Part shown: in pieces, positions 13,431 to 24,260 of the stretch
How positions within the stretch are numbered: the stretch's first letter is position 1
Layout: every line of letters begins with the position of its first letter
NCBI GenBank assembly: GCA_963170055.1
Contig: CAUJGJ010000371.1
Span: 2,386,011 to 2,426,010 of the forward strand
Length of the DNA: 40,000 nucleotides
Direction: 5' to 3'
From: Halisarca cf. caerulea
Taxonomy: Eukaryota; Porifera; Demospongiae; Chondrillida; Halisarcidae
The notes under the pieces: model-generated
What the model was told of the DNA's origin: nothing
Seen by the model: the letters and a program-made list of their open reading frames with translations, nothing else
Databases searched by the model: none
Program-made: the position numbers and the translations under genes

Positions 13431-14620
13431 TGCATTGTTTCTATAGGTGTTTGAAAGTTATTTACCTTCAAGTTGTAAACTTTTAACCATCCAAATCAGA
13501 AATAAATTTGGTTAAATTGCTAGACATGATATATGAAGCAACTGCATGAGCGCTTCAGCTCAACATTCACCATAGACTAGTATATATAATAGCTTCAGCA
13601 GTCAGATGAAAATGAAGTCAATAAGACATTAGGGGAACACCACATAATATTATGGTATTACAACGATACCCAAACATCATACCTGACTGGACTGTAAATA
13701 GTGGCTGAACTCCATAAGTATGATATCTGTTACAGTGAACAGTAAGCTGCCAACATGGCTACAATGGATCAGAATCTCTAATTGTACTTCACACATCAGA
13801 ATGGTTTGCTGTCATCTGCATGACCATATTCCAAGAGACCATTAATTGCCATATTGAAGTAGCACTGACAAACTCTATAGTCTGACGTCTCTTTTCTGGC
13901 CCAGGGAGTCTTAGATTGTGAAAATTTCCCTGCATTCTATGTTGTACCTCAGACTGTATAATATGTATTTGTCTATTGATACATTTACACTATCAGAATG
14001 TTTATACTGAACATGAGAGTAATTAATGTAGTGGTTGTAAACATCACCATAGTAGCCAAATATGTTGATAGATTCTCTTTGTATATATGTTCTTATGTAC
14101 GAGCATGCACAACAAGCCTGTATGTTAGGGGGGAGGGGGGTGTATCTGTGGGGCTTGTGTACAGTGTGTGCATGGTTTTAGTGTATTTGTCCACACAACT
14201 ATAATAATTATTACTATGTATATATTATTATTATTAATGTGCCATTTGTTCACCATTGCTAGGAGAATAGACCCGTGGCTATGCAGTATAGCTGCACTAG
14301 TGAGAAATCGTGGTCAGAAGCAGCACTTTCTATTATACTTTATCCAGATCATACATTCCAGCTATGCCAATAGTGGGAACCACCGTTATGTGTTGTATAT
14401 AAAATTTATGTATGTACGTATGTATAATATAAACATATACAGTGAACTGCACAACATGTTTCAAAAGGCAATGTTGAGAGGTAACAAACAATATTTTTCA
14501 TTACAGGGTAGCTACATATAAATAACTTGTGCTTACAATGCTATTCTAATAAACAGTATTGTTTGATGTATACTCTTTAAATATAAATGATTTGAAATTC
14601 CTATGCCTATATACAGAATA
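13431..14620. other. no gene recognised
   Basis: AT-rich intergenic DNA with short unsupported reading frames and a small G-rich patch near 14127-14150. I see no coding similarity. Confidence 0.5.
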
Positions 14621-14795
14621 CAGTGGAATCTCCGAATAAAGGACACTTTGGGACAATCATTTTGTCCTTTGTAAGGAAGGTGTCCTTAATTGGGAAGTCC
14701 AAAATGTAGGGAGAAAATATTTTGGGAGCTCAAGCTGTGTCCTTTGTGGAGAGATTGCCCTTATTTCACAGCGTCCACTATCGGAGATTCCACTG
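14621..14795. mobile_element. mariner-type MITE, 175 bp
   Basis: Terminal inverted repeats CAGTGGAATCTCCGA and TCGGAGATTCCACTG are flanked on both sides by TA (14619-14620 and 14796-14797). Short length, lack of coding sequence and the TA duplication fit a Tc1/mariner-mobilised MITE. The interior shows repeated 'gtcctt' motifs (TTTGTCCTTTGTAAGG). Confidence 0.85.
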
Positions 14796-15533
14796 TATTC
14801 TTTTAAGTGGTATTTCTTTTAATCTGTTTGTTTACTACACATGCAAATGATTCGAGCTGTAATTGACCAGAATATTCCTTTAACTGGCCAGTATGCAATC
14901 ATATGAGACCCACTGTATTAAGAGTATTATACACAGAGGCGGAAATACAAAATAATATAATTATCCACTGTCATGATCAGGGGGTTCAATCAACTGCATG
15001 CGGATGGTCGATCACTAAAATTAATGTATCGCTGCATGTGGCAAGGAGGATCAAGCAGGATGTAATTATATGCAGGGTCCTAGAATTGTATGACTTTTGT
15101 GTTTATATTGGAACCCCTCCATTCCGGACACCTCGGGACCAGAAAGGATTGACTGCCTTGATTATGAAGGTGTTCCCATATTTCAGGGCTTGAAGTTGTA
15201 CTATGGCAAGGTATGGAGAATTAAGTTAACCATTCAGGACCAGTGGCATGTTCCAATTCAGGGGGTATATTATAGTGATTATAGATATGACATTGTGCCT
15301 GGGTATACAATGTTGTCATCATAAATACATTGAGGTGGAGTGTTAACTAACAATAGAATCATAATACCTGCATATAGGGAAAGTAAGAATTAATCAATCA
15401 CAGTGACTTTTGATTATATTGGTTGGTCATTTTAATGATATTAATAAAAAATAACCAGAACATGTTTCTTATATCATATCATTATTATATAATAATATGA
15501 CATACTATAGAATATAATTAAAATCAGGGTTCC
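14796..15533. other. no gene recognised
   Basis: Two overlapping short reading frames between 14903 and 15324 lack recognisable domains. The patch CCGGACACCTCGGGACCAG near 15124 resembles the arms of decayed mariner MITEs, so old repeat DNA is likelier than a gene. Confidence 0.4.
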
Positions 15534-15829
15534 ATCCAGTGGAAGGGGGGGGAGGGGGGGAGCTTCCACCCCCCAAGAAAATTTCAATTGTAGTGTTACA
15601 GTAATTTACTATTTACTAATAATTATAGAGAATGTCCTATTTGAGAGTCAAAATTATTGACAACCTTAAGCTTGAATGTTCTAAAATGACCTGCATGAGA
15701 TACCCCCTTAAAAAACCTAAAAATCAAATTTTCCTGGCCAGGGGGAGTAGTTACCAGTGTAATATATAGTACTGTACAATGCATGTACATGCATGCATAT
15801 ACATACGTATAATATATTATACATATATC

Positions 15830-15903
<74 letters not shown>

Positions 15904-15970
15904 ATATCAGCACCTTAATCCACATCACTGCACTGCATGCATGCATGAGTTACATACAGACATCTAGGAT
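15534..15970. repeat. dispersed repeat copy split by (TA)n
   Basis: It begins CAGGGTTCCATCC, followed by G- and C-rich runs. It then shares a long block (TGTTCTAAAATGACCTGCA ... CTAAAAATCAAATTTTCC) with 27668-27910, and near 15920-15966 the block CATCACTGCACTGCATG and ACATCTAGGAT, also shared with that copy. A (TA)n tract at 15833-15908 interrupts it. Confidence 0.7.
15833..15908. repeat. (TA)n microsatellite
   Basis: About 75 bp of almost uninterrupted TA dinucleotides. Confidence 0.95.
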
Positions 15971-16499
15971 CACACCACATATATACGCACATTAATGTAT
16001 ACCCCCTTCTAACTCAATTATACTTAATTCGTCATATATATATGCATAATAATATTATATAATAGTATATATATTGCCCAGCCAGCCCTGCCCATGCATG
16101 CATACATGATCTCAACATGATCATGTCCTGCAGGCCTAGGCATGCATGTGTACTGTACATGTAATACTGAAGCCCCGGCTCCTTGCAAATTATAATTGTC
16201 ATCCTATAGTATAGAGCCTGGATCCAACATGATGATGCAGTATATATTTCCTAGTAGATTGATTTCCAATTGCATACAAATCTGTATCAAGTTTATTAAT
16301 TTTATAAGAAATTAAATATCAGCACAAACAGCAAGCATGACAAAAGTGTAACATTATAATTATACTTAAATAATATCTGTAAAACAAAAATTCATACTCC
16401 TTTAGCCAAAATTAGTCAAGAAAGCAGCCAATTATACAACTCGCGGTAAATAACAAATCCATGCATGCAGGATTGGTCTCACAATGGCTGTTCCATTTA

Positions 16500-19400
16500 T
16501 TAGAAATAGCCTCCATGCTTGTCTTGCAAATGCCCATAGCACAACCCACTGGAATCAAAGAATTCCATACAATTCCAACAGATGTGCTTTTTACAGGTTC
16601 TACATTCAATGCGTTGGCACCCTGCATTCTTTTCTATAAGAGATCCACATGAAGGGCACTGCTTCCGATTTGAAGGGTCTTCTTTCATCCATTGAAGCAC
16701 ATCTCCATTGACAGGAACTTTTCCTGTTTGGTACATTTCACATGTAATGCCATCATGGTATTGTACATGACATGAGGTGCAAATTCTCACACTGCACAGA
16801 GAACAAGTAAATGGCTTTTCATCCATCGTGACGCTGTAGATCATGTCACAGTCTGGAGTAGGACAGTTTTTTACTTTCTTGGAATTGGCAGCAACATGAC
16901 TGCTCACAGAGGCTTTCAAAAGTTCTTCCAGTCTATACTTGGTCTTTTTGAACAAATTTTCAAAGTCTTGCCAAACAAATGGTTTGTCACAACCATCAGC
17001 TGCACACACAAGGGGAAACTGCACAGACATGGGTGCAATCTGGAGTTGAATACAATCCAAGCAATATTCGTGGCCACAGTACTCTAAACGATATACCTGC
17101 GTGTTGTCTTCGATGTCGCAAAAGCAAGTACAGCACTGAGGGATTCTGTTTTCAGCAGACACACATGCATCTTTCTGTACTGTGTCTACACTACAGTATT
17201 GCTCAAGGCTTTGTTTGATCACTTCACAAGCCCTAGATGTACACACTAGGGATAAAATGTGCCTCTGCACATCCAATGAAGCATCTTGAATTTCCTGTTC
17301 GCCTACTTTTAGTGCAAGCTTTGACAGATCATGGCCAAACTCAGTCACAATGAACTTCATCACACCAGGAGGGTATGACTTCAGAGAAATGTCCTCACAT
17401 GCCATACCTGTACCCACTAGCCTGGAAATTATCTTGTTCAGTTCTATTTTTGCTCTTTCCCGATTTGCTTCTGTTCCATAGACATTGATAACCATCAGAC
17501 GCCTGTTGAATGAGATGTAGGTAGATGTAGATGAGGAAATACGTGCAAAATCAACTTGAGACTGTCGTCGTAGAACAAAACGCTTAAGCTCAGGAGTAAG
17601 GCACTGGACAACGTCAGGTTGCAGTGTGCTATTCATTATCTTCTTGGCTGTGATGAAATTTTCCACATCATGAGATTTGATCCGTATTCGAACATTTGGG
17701 AATTTCGGAGATCTGGATACTTCAATTTGAACTCCTTCAAGCTTTACTAAGTCTTCTTTAATAGCTTTATCAACAGTATCAGAAATGGACGAATATACAG
17801 TTTGAGGATAGGTAATGCACGTTGAAAGAACTGGCTTCACATGTAACGGGTGTCCCCGCATATTCTGGCTGCAAAGAAAGTCTAAGGCAGTTATGCTATC
17901 ACTGCGATTAACAAATTTTACAAATGCTCTGAATGTGATATGCTGAGGTTCGGGTGTCTTCAAGTCTACAGTAAACAGATCTTGATTGATTCTTTTTGCC
18001 ACCAGACCCTCTAGTTGATGCTTTAGATCAGTCATCTGCTCTTTGGTATTAGAAAAGGATTTTTCATAGCCTAGTGAGACAGAATATTGCAGATTCATTT
18101 GCAGATGAGTATTGATAGCCAACTTCAGGTCTGCTTCGGTCACATTATGCCCAACATTAGAAAGGAACAATTGATATCCTCTAGCCCGGTTCTTCCCTGT
18201 GTCCTTTCCCGGTTTAAACTTAACCTTGCTTCCAGCAATCATCATAGTATTATTAGGTGGATTAGCCAACTGGGAAGCAGCTATCGTATGATCCTCTTCT
18301 TTATTAAAAGTCATGAACGCACAGGTTTGCCTGGAGCGCCGGGACCACTCTACTTCAAGGGTGAATTGTGTTCCAATAAACCCACTTACTTTCCTCAATT
18401 GTGGTTGGACAGAAACCCCCTCAGGTAACATCTGTCTGTCTAAGGTTGTGTTTGCCATATAAGCTTGTTCTGGAGATCGAAATGTCACCAATGAGATGTA
18501 CGAGGATCTCCTAGTATGTTTCTCTATTTCCCCATACACCACCAAGTGATCAACAAATTCACCCAACCACTTCTCATCATATTCCCCCTTAACAACAAGT
18601 GTACGATACTCATAGGGCATTAAGACATGCTGAATGCAACCACCTATTCCAAGAACCACTCGGACATCATCATCCTTGCTTGTGACACCATATTCAAATT
18701 GGCATTTTTGCATCTCATCTCGGACAGCATTCACACGTTTGTCCACAACTTCACTGGTGACTGCATGTTTATCACGACTTGTATGGATCACCAAGAGGCC
18801 CTTTTCAGGCTTGCAATCAAATGACCAGGGCCTGTTAGAACAAGCCAACTGAATTTCTTCTTTTACTTTCAGCTGACCTTTAGAGAAGATAGCTCTGTGA
18901 TAAACTTGCTCCCCAATATTAGTGAAATACACAGGGGTAACAAGATATGGCTGAAGACATTTTAAGGGATCCTGCATTTTGCCATTTTCTACAGCTTTTT
19001 CCACCCATTCCCTTTTAACTGGGACAACACCCAATAGGAAGTTTTGAGAAGTCTTCAGTGTTTTTTCATATACCACATACTCTGGGGTTGCATTCAGCTT
19101 ACGCAGCACAGATCCAGGGAAGATGCAGAGATTCTCTCCAGGCAGCTTGTCACTCATGTATCCAACCCTCTCATGGCCAAGAAAGATGCAAGTATTTCTC
19201 AAATAAACATCAAATAACACTTGGGGCAATATCTCCTCAGCTTTGCAGCAACTGGTGGCCATTTTGGTTGGCACAGAAATGCTTAAAGAATTTTGGAATA
19301 TAAGCCTAAAGTCCTTGATCGATTCTTCCACCAGCCGCATTGTTTTTGCATTGATGAAATTCTCCACACACCACATGTTTCGATTCTCTTTCTTCTGCTG

Positions 19401-21503
19401 AACCCATTTCATGTACACACTGAGGTGTGTTAGCTGGTCTCCCAAATGGTGGCAAAATTCCAACTTCTTGCGATCGCTTTCATCTTTCACTTCTTCACTT
19501 CGAAAGAACACTGATCCTCCAGAAGAGGACATTGCCACAACTGCCATAGCTTCATAGGCAATTTCATACTCAATTCCCAGAAACAGGACTTTTGTTAACT
19601 GTGGGTCAATTGGGAAGAGAGCCATCTGCTTCCCAAGATGGGTCAATTCATTATCTTTGATACATCCTATGAATTCCAGCGTTCCTACTGCCTTAGTCAG
19701 AGCCTCTCGGTCTGGGTGCTCAACAAAATCAAAGTCAAGAATATTACCAACTCCCAGTTGGAATAGCTTCAATGCTGCATGTGTAAGATGCACACGCATA
19801 ATTTCAGGAGCTGTCCTCTCAGGCATTTTATTATGCACATCATGGCTATAGAGTCGATAGCACTTTCCTGCACTGGTTCTTCCCGCTCGACCCTTTCGCT
19901 GTTCAGCTGAACTCTTACTGATTAGACAAACCTCTAAGGAGTTCATATTCCTTCTAGGATCAAAGTGCATTTCCTTTGCCAGCCCAGTGTCAACAATATA
20001 CTTGACACCAGGTATAGTGACAGATGTTTCAGCAACATTAGTAGCAAAAACAATTTTTCTTATGAGCGATGGCTCAAACACTTTTTGCTGATCATCTGGT
20101 TGCAGCTTACCATGGAGTGGAAGGATGCATGCTGTGTTACCCAGCTCCTGAGAAAGCTTTTCACAAGCTCGGTCAATTTCAGCTGCACCCGTGAGGAAAA
20201 CCAGAATGTCCCCTTCTTTTTCTTCCTGATGAAGTTTCTTAGCCATTTGTACAGCATTTGTTTTATAGTCTTGAGTAATGGGAGACTCATCATTTCTCAG
20301 TGGGTTCCAGATTAATTCAACTGGAAATGCTCTGCCAGATACATAAACAAGTGGGCAAGTTGCCCCAAAATAACATGTGAACTGCTTGGGGTCAATGGTG
20401 GCAGAGGTGATTATTACACGCAAATCAGGTCTCCGAGGTAAACATTGCTTAATGAACGCTAATAAAATATCAGTCTGCAGACTTCTTTCATGAGCCTCAT
20501 CAATAATGATGCAAGAATACTCTGAAAAATCCCTGTCGGTGATACAATCATTGAGAAGGGCATGATCAGTCATGAAAAAAACTCGAGTGCCGGATGAGGA
20601 CTTGCCCCCCTGTTCACCAACCTTGTATCCTACTTCAACTCCAAGTCGAACTCCCATTTCCCCACTAACATGGCCTGCAAGGGTAACAGCTGCAACTTTA
20701 CGTGGTTGGGTACAGGCTATCTTGCCTTTGGCTGCAAAACCGGCATAATACAGATACTGTACAAGCTGAGTACTCTTGCCAGAACCTGTTTCACCAATCA
20801 GAATGGACACTTGATTTTCCTTGACAGTGGAAAGAATTGCTTCTCTGCGCGCATAGATAGGGAGAGCTTTTGTAAACCTGCTACATTCCAGACCAAATTC
20901 CTTATGCATGTTCTGCAGGCATGCCTGCCCACCTTTGGATTGGGCTCCAGACTGCCTAAGTCTCTCAATTTTAGGAATAAGTTGGTCACAATAGCCAACA
21001 AACTCTATGAGCTGGTCTGAACATTCTTTAACACGTTCCTGCACTGACTGCCTTTCCTGAGATATACTCTCAAATTGTGCAGGTGTACATCTTTTCCGAA
21101 TACGTTCATCAAGTACCCGAAGCTCTTTCTGTAACTCAGTTAGCTTCTTACAATGACTCATTTCCAAAGTACTTTTCTTTTCTTGAAGACTTTCTTTGAA
21201 TCTATCTAGCTGGGAGTCAAAGTTTGGGTTGGTGAAATCCATCATTGACACCTCAAACCCTTTGCCTTTCTTCCTCAGAGATTTCAAAACTGCTTTAGCT
21301 TTGCTCAAGCTATCAAATCTTACCTCAGCTTCTATGACAGCTCCAGAAGGTTTCCATTTGCATAGCGTAAGATTCTCCTCGGAAATTATATGATTCAAGT
21401 ATTTTACAAATTCTCCAAATGATATTTGGTCTTGTATGCAAAAATAGAGAGATGTTGGTTTACGTTTTGAGGCCATTTTTCTCCTGTGATTCAATGTAGC
21501 CAT
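16500..21503 (-). CDS. DEAH-box RNA helicase with C-terminal RING-IBR-RING (DEAH11/12-like)
   Basis: One uninterrupted frame of 1667 residues. After an N-terminal region with a charged helical stretch (about 95-200) come the helicase motifs: GETGSGKST (237-245), DEAH (335-338), SAT (367-369) and QRKGRAGR (535-542). HA2/OB-type sequence follows to about 860. The middle part (about 900-1450) is less conserved. The C-terminus is an RBR ubiquitin-ligase module: RING1 from 1457 (CCTCFC ... CGHEYCLDC), IBR near 1545-1590 (CPTPDC, CSLC, CHVQYHDGITC) and RING2 from 1616 (CPSCGSLIEKNAGC). Cys1629 is at the position of the RBR catalytic cysteine. Proteins of this order are known as DEAH11/DEAH12 in plants. 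The expected activities are ATP-dependent RNA unwinding and E3 ubiquitin transfer, neither tested here. The start at 21503 has an in-frame alternative ATG at codon 10. A coding sequence without introns is notable beside the intron-rich kinase gene. Confidence 0.93.
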   Translation of the reverse strand: MATLNHRRKMASKRKPTSLYFCIQDQISFGEFVKYLNHIISEENLTLCKWKPSGAVIEAEVRFDSLSKAKAVLKSLRKKGKGFEVSMMDFTNPNFDSQLDRFKESLQEKKSTLEMSHCKKLTELQKELRVLDERIRKRCTPAQFESISQERQSVQERVKECSDQLIEFVGYCDQLIPKIERLRQSGAQSKGGQACLQNMHKEFGLECSRFTKALPIYARREAILSTVKENQVSILIGETGSGKSTQLVQYLYYAGFAAKGKIACTQPRKVAAVTLAGHVSGEMGVRLGVEVGYKVGEQGGKSSSGTRVFFMTDHALLNDCITDRDFSEYSCIIIDEAHERSLQTDILLAFIKQCLPRRPDLRVIITSATIDPKQFTCYFGATCPLVYVSGRAFPVELIWNPLRNDESPITQDYKTNAVQMAKKLHQEEKEGDILVFLTGAAEIDRACEKLSQELGNTACILPLHGKLQPDDQQKVFEPSLIRKIVFATNVAETSVTIPGVKYIVDTGLAKEMHFDPRRNMNSLEVCLISKSSAEQRKGRAGRTSAGKCYRLYSHDVHNKMPERTAPEIMRVHLTHAALKLFQLGVGNILDFDFVEHPDREALTKAVGTLEFIGCIKDNELTHLGKQMALFPIDPQLTKVLFLGIEYEIAYEAMAVVAMSSSGGSVFFRSEEVKDESDRKKLEFCHHLGDQLTHLSVYMKWVQQKKENRNMWCVENFINAKTMRLVEESIKDFRLIFQNSLSISVPTKMATSCCKAEEILPQVLFDVYLRNTCIFLGHERVGYMSDKLPGENLCIFPGSVLRKLNATPEYVVYEKTLKTSQNFLLGVVPVKREWVEKAVENGKMQDPLKCLQPYLVTPVYFTNIGEQVYHRAIFSKGQLKVKEEIQLACSNRPWSFDCKPEKGLLVIHTSRDKHAVTSEVVDKRVNAVRDEMQKCQFEYGVTSKDDDVRVVLGIGGCIQHVLMPYEYRTLVVKGEYDEKWLGEFVDHLVVYGEIEKHTRRSSYISLVTFRSPEQAYMANTTLDRQMLPEGVSVQPQLRKVSGFIGTQFTLEVEWSRRSRQTCAFMTFNKEEDHTIAASQLANPPNNTMMIAGSKVKFKPGKDTGKNRARGYQLFLSNVGHNVTEADLKLAINTHLQMNLQYSVSLGYEKSFSNTKEQMTDLKHQLEGLVAKRINQDLFTVDLKTPEPQHITFRAFVKFVNRSDSITALDFLCSQNMRGHPLHVKPVLSTCITYPQTVYSSISDTVDKAIKEDLVKLEGVQIEVSRSPKFPNVRIRIKSHDVENFITAKKIMNSTLQPDVVQCLTPELKRFVLRRQSQVDFARISSSTSTYISFNRRLMVINVYGTEANRERAKIELNKIISRLVGTGMACEDISLKSYPPGVMKFIVTEFGHDLSKLALKVGEQEIQDASLDVQRHILSLVCTSRACEVIKQSLEQYCSVDTVQKDACVSAENRIPQCCTCFCDIEDNTQVYRLEYCGHEYCLDCIQLQIAPMSVQFPLVCAADGCDKPFVWQDFENLFKKTKYRLEELLKASVSSHVAANSKKVKNCPTPDCDMIYSVTMDEKPFTCSLCSVRICTSCHVQYHDGITCEMYQTGKVPVNGDVLQWMKEDPSNRKQCPSCGSLIEKNAGCQRIECRTCKKHICWNCMEFFDSSGLCYGHLQDKHGGYF

Positions 21504-21528
21504 CTGTCCAGATGCCTACAACAGCCCA

Positions 21529-21653
21529 CTGCAAGCAAAAACAATTTGAAAGATTACTAAATCAACCAATTGATTTAATGATTTACACACAAAACTATCA
21601 TACATGGAGAGTCTGATATATTATATATAGATTAATGGTAAAATACAACGTAC
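21529..21653 (-). other. probable 5'UTR intron of the DEAH/RBR helicase gene
   Basis: Reading the minus strand, a donor CCCG|GTACGT at 21653 and an acceptor TTTTTGCTTGCAG|TGGG ending at 21529 bound a 125-bp intron. It would lie 25 bp before the start codon and suggests a spliced leader exon upstream of the intronless coding exon. Not verified by transcripts. Confidence 0.5.
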
Positions 21654-22180
21654 CGGGATTTCAATTAATCCACAATGTGGAGTTCAAACAGTGGTGTGTC
21701 CTACTTTTACTAATCTCCTGTCCAGTATCTGCAACTGTGACACAAAGTATTAAGTGAAAATTCTGTGTATGAGCACATTTTCACAGATGTGAACTTTCAC
21801 AGATGACTACCAACATGCGAATACCTTGAAAACCACGAGAAAATACGATAGTTGAATCTTGGAACAATTGCTACAGTAACTGTAGCACTGTCTTGTGACT
21901 ACAAAGCATTCAATTTAGAGGACTAGCACTAATAGAAGTAAGATACCTAGTAAGTTAGCCCAAGGATAAATGTTCTATTCCAAGTCAGCAGATTGAGTTG
22001 AAATTGCTTTATAAGTAGACAATTTCCGGGCAAAGAGGACACCAATTACCCATGCTCTCCTATAATTAGGATAAAATAATACCATGGTTGATCCCATATG
22101 GCAACCAGAAGAATGTAACTACGTATACATAGACATTCAACAAAAATGATACTGTCGAGGCTCATTGCCACATCGTACGA
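21654..22180. other. helicase upstream region, no gene recognised
   Basis: Likely holds the leader exon and promoter of the minus-strand helicase gene. No clear promoter element was identified. Confidence 0.4.
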
Positions 22181-22431
22181 TCTTTAAATGGGAATTTCTG
22201 AGCAGATCTACGTGGCAGAAATGATAAATAGCAGAACGTTTCGGCCCAGGCGGCCTTCTTTAGCTGCTAGACTGGGTGGGCATGGGGGGACAAAGGCATT
22301 CTCACAAAATCAATGGATGGGCTAGGCTGTGATATCTAGCAGCCGAAGGAGGCCGCCTGAGCCGAAACATTCTACTATTAATCATTTCTGCCTTATAAAT
22401 CTGCTCACAAATTCCCATTAATTTTAAAGAT
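22181..22431. mobile_element. foldback element with ~95-bp arms
   Basis: The left arm (22181-22275) and right arm (22340-22431) are inverted copies. They share TCTTTAAA at the ends, GGGAATTTCTGAGCAGAT, GCAGAAATGAT and the GTTTCGGC...GGCGGCC block. The transcript or single strand could fold into a near-full-length hairpin. The short loop (about 22277-22339) is also found as a separate copy at 22569-22637. No coding sequence. Confidence 0.8.
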
Positions 22432-22568
22432 GAACAAAAATGCTGAACCACCATCCATGCACTCAGCGTGCTATGTGTACTGCATTTTAATATACAACTG
22501 TGTGTCTAGCTACAAAACTTTAAGGCTGCCTGAATTGCTTTCAAAGTGCCCAAGATGAATGGTGGGGC

Positions 22569-22637
22569 TGGGTACATGGGGGGGGGGGACAAAGGCATTC
22601 TTGCAAAATCAATGGATGGGCTAGACAGTCATATCTA
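22569..22637. repeat. second copy of the foldback loop sequence
   Basis: GACAAAGGCATTCTTGCAAA followed by ATCAATGGATGGGCTAGAC repeats the loop of the 22181-22431 element in direct orientation with few changes, preceded here by a longer G run. Confidence 0.8.
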
Positions 22638-23093
22638 GGCACGTGCGTGTGTAAGCATAATTATATCGGTCCCACAGTTATAAGGGGGGATGGGGTGACA
22701 TTCAATCAAGGGGAGGGGGGCTGCCTGTCCCAAATAAAGCTCTTAGCAATTGCAGATAGCTGGCACTGATTTATACTTCAACTAGATCAAATACAGTAAC
22801 TTTGAAATGATAATTTTATAGTAGTACCATTAGCCTGAGGCTAAGTACTAATTAGCATAACCCTTTCAGGAAATCCTGGCAGATCAAAGCCGGGAACTCC
22901 ATCCCGGGACCCCGTGGAGGTCCAGATCTCAGAAGGCAGAATCTGAGATCATAGCTGCAAGACAGTTCATTATTATGCGTAAACATTTAGACTTACATTA
23001 TGGTACGTATGTATTACTATCATTATTGTTTATTTTTCGTATTCTCACTAAAATAACACTTACCCCAGGATAATACTAAAGATAGGGGTCACA
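22638..23093. other. no gene recognised
   Basis: Non-coding DNA with G-rich runs near 22683-22720 and a GC-rich inverted patch near 22890-22950 (AGATCTCAGA and TCTGAGATCA are close inverted matches). Confidence 0.4.
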
Positions 23094-23685
23094 ACGTAAA
23101 ATTCATTGCCGTTCAAAACTGATGTTTTCGATGGAAGTCAGTACGGTGAATCTCATGGTGGTAACCGTCTTTCGATCAGTTGAAGTATGACCAATTTATG
23201 CGGAAAACTTAATCATAATTTTGGTGAATGCGCGCGAGATTATTGTCAACCAATTGTTGCGGAGTTAAACAAATGGATCCAAAATTATAGCAGATACTCA
23301 CCACTTTCATGATCAATTAAGAAAGGGGAAGAAAAGGTGTATTTCGGACAGTTATCCTAAGCTTGCATGTGTTGGATGGCGATCACGGAAATTTCCACAT
23401 GCACTAAACGTCCTTACAAGCTCGGACATACGCGAAACAAACCCTCACGCTGTGCAAGGTTGATCCATCTCTAGGCTATCGATGGTAGAAAATTGGAGGA
23501 GATTACTCTACTTAAACCATTTGCGATGCACCAAAATTGTGATTTTACGCATAACTTGGTCATACATGTATACTTCGACGAATCGAAAAACAGTTACCAT
23601 GCACCATTAGATTCGCCGTACTGATTTTCACCTAAAACATTATTTTCGTATGTTTCTGACAGCAATATTTTTCATTGTGACCCCT
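23094..23685. mobile_element. 592-bp inverted-repeat DNA element
   Basis: The ends AGGGGTCACAA and TTGTGACCCCT are inverted. Similarity between the arms continues for about 170 bp inward with interruptions (CAGTACGG(T/C)GAATCT, ATGGTGGTAAC/ATGGTAAC, TTTTGGTG). The bases outside, ACTAAAGAT and AATAAAGAA, match at 7 of 9 positions, which could be an old 9-bp duplication. No reading frame of note. Long arms and a 9-bp duplication would fit a MULE-type non-autonomous element. Confidence 0.7.
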
Positions 23686-23769
23686 AATAAAGAATTGAAA
23701 AGACTTAGTAGTTGTAGTAGTAGTATCGATGCAATCAACAAGATCTACAATTCGAAAGTGTTGTAAACT

Positions 23770-23969
23770 GGGGCAACTTGGAACACGTGGGTAACTTGGA
23801 ACAGAGCCTGTATCTTTTGCTATTAATGCTTAAGCTCAGCCATACTTGCTACTGCTAAATGCTCAATTCACGGAGACATTTCTGATCCAAAATTGTACCC
23901 GAAGCTTGGCTATTGACACTGCTTATACTCGCCCGTTCCAAGTTACCCAGGAGTTCCAAGTTATCCCGC
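23770..23969. mobile_element. 200-bp foldback MITE
   Basis: The left arm contains CAACTTGGAACACGTGGG then TAACTTGGAAC, and the right arm the inverted GTTCCAAGTTACCCAGGAG then TTCCAAGTTATCC. Each arm itself carries the AACTTGGAAC unit twice, so the hairpin contains four copies of the motif. Family unknown. Confidence 0.72.
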
Positions 23970-24100
23970 ATTACCCTACATGTAGAAATAATAATATGTT
24001 TGGTGGGTTCAGGAACACAATAACGTTGACTCAGCAGCTCTCACCAAAAGTAATGACTGCACTGAGGCATAGGGTTCGTTTGAATGATAAGAACCAATCT

Positions 24101-24160
24101 GCCCTTCCAGAAGACGAACAAGCAGTTTGACTAATGTGCCCTTCCAGAAGACGAATGAAC
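24101..24160 (+). repeat. short direct duplication
   Basis: GCCCTTCCAGAAGACGAA occurs twice about 35 bp apart, about 100-160 bp upstream of the MSH6 start codon. Role unknown. Confidence 0.7.
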
Positions 24161-24248
24161 AGTTCTTGGAATGAGGCTCCAGCTAGTATCGGTCTTTTCT
24201 TAGAAACTTAAGATAAAGGGTATTCCCCACCGTGATACGCATGTGACA

Positions 24249-24260
24249 TTTGGCGCGAAA
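24249..24260. promoter_or_regulatory. E2F-type site overlapping the MSH6 start codon
   Basis: TTTGGCGCGAAA matches the palindromic E2F consensus TTTSSCGC on both strands, and its last A is the first base of the ATG. MSH2/MSH6-type mismatch-repair genes are known as cell-cycle E2F targets in vertebrates, which makes the match plausible. Binding here is inferred from sequence only. The position implies a very short or upstream-initiated 5'UTR. Confidence 0.6.

Noticed and set aside
14903..15324. Two overlapping short ORFs as a small gene
   Set aside because: No recognisable domain, no start or splice context, and resemblance of part of the region to decayed MITE arms.
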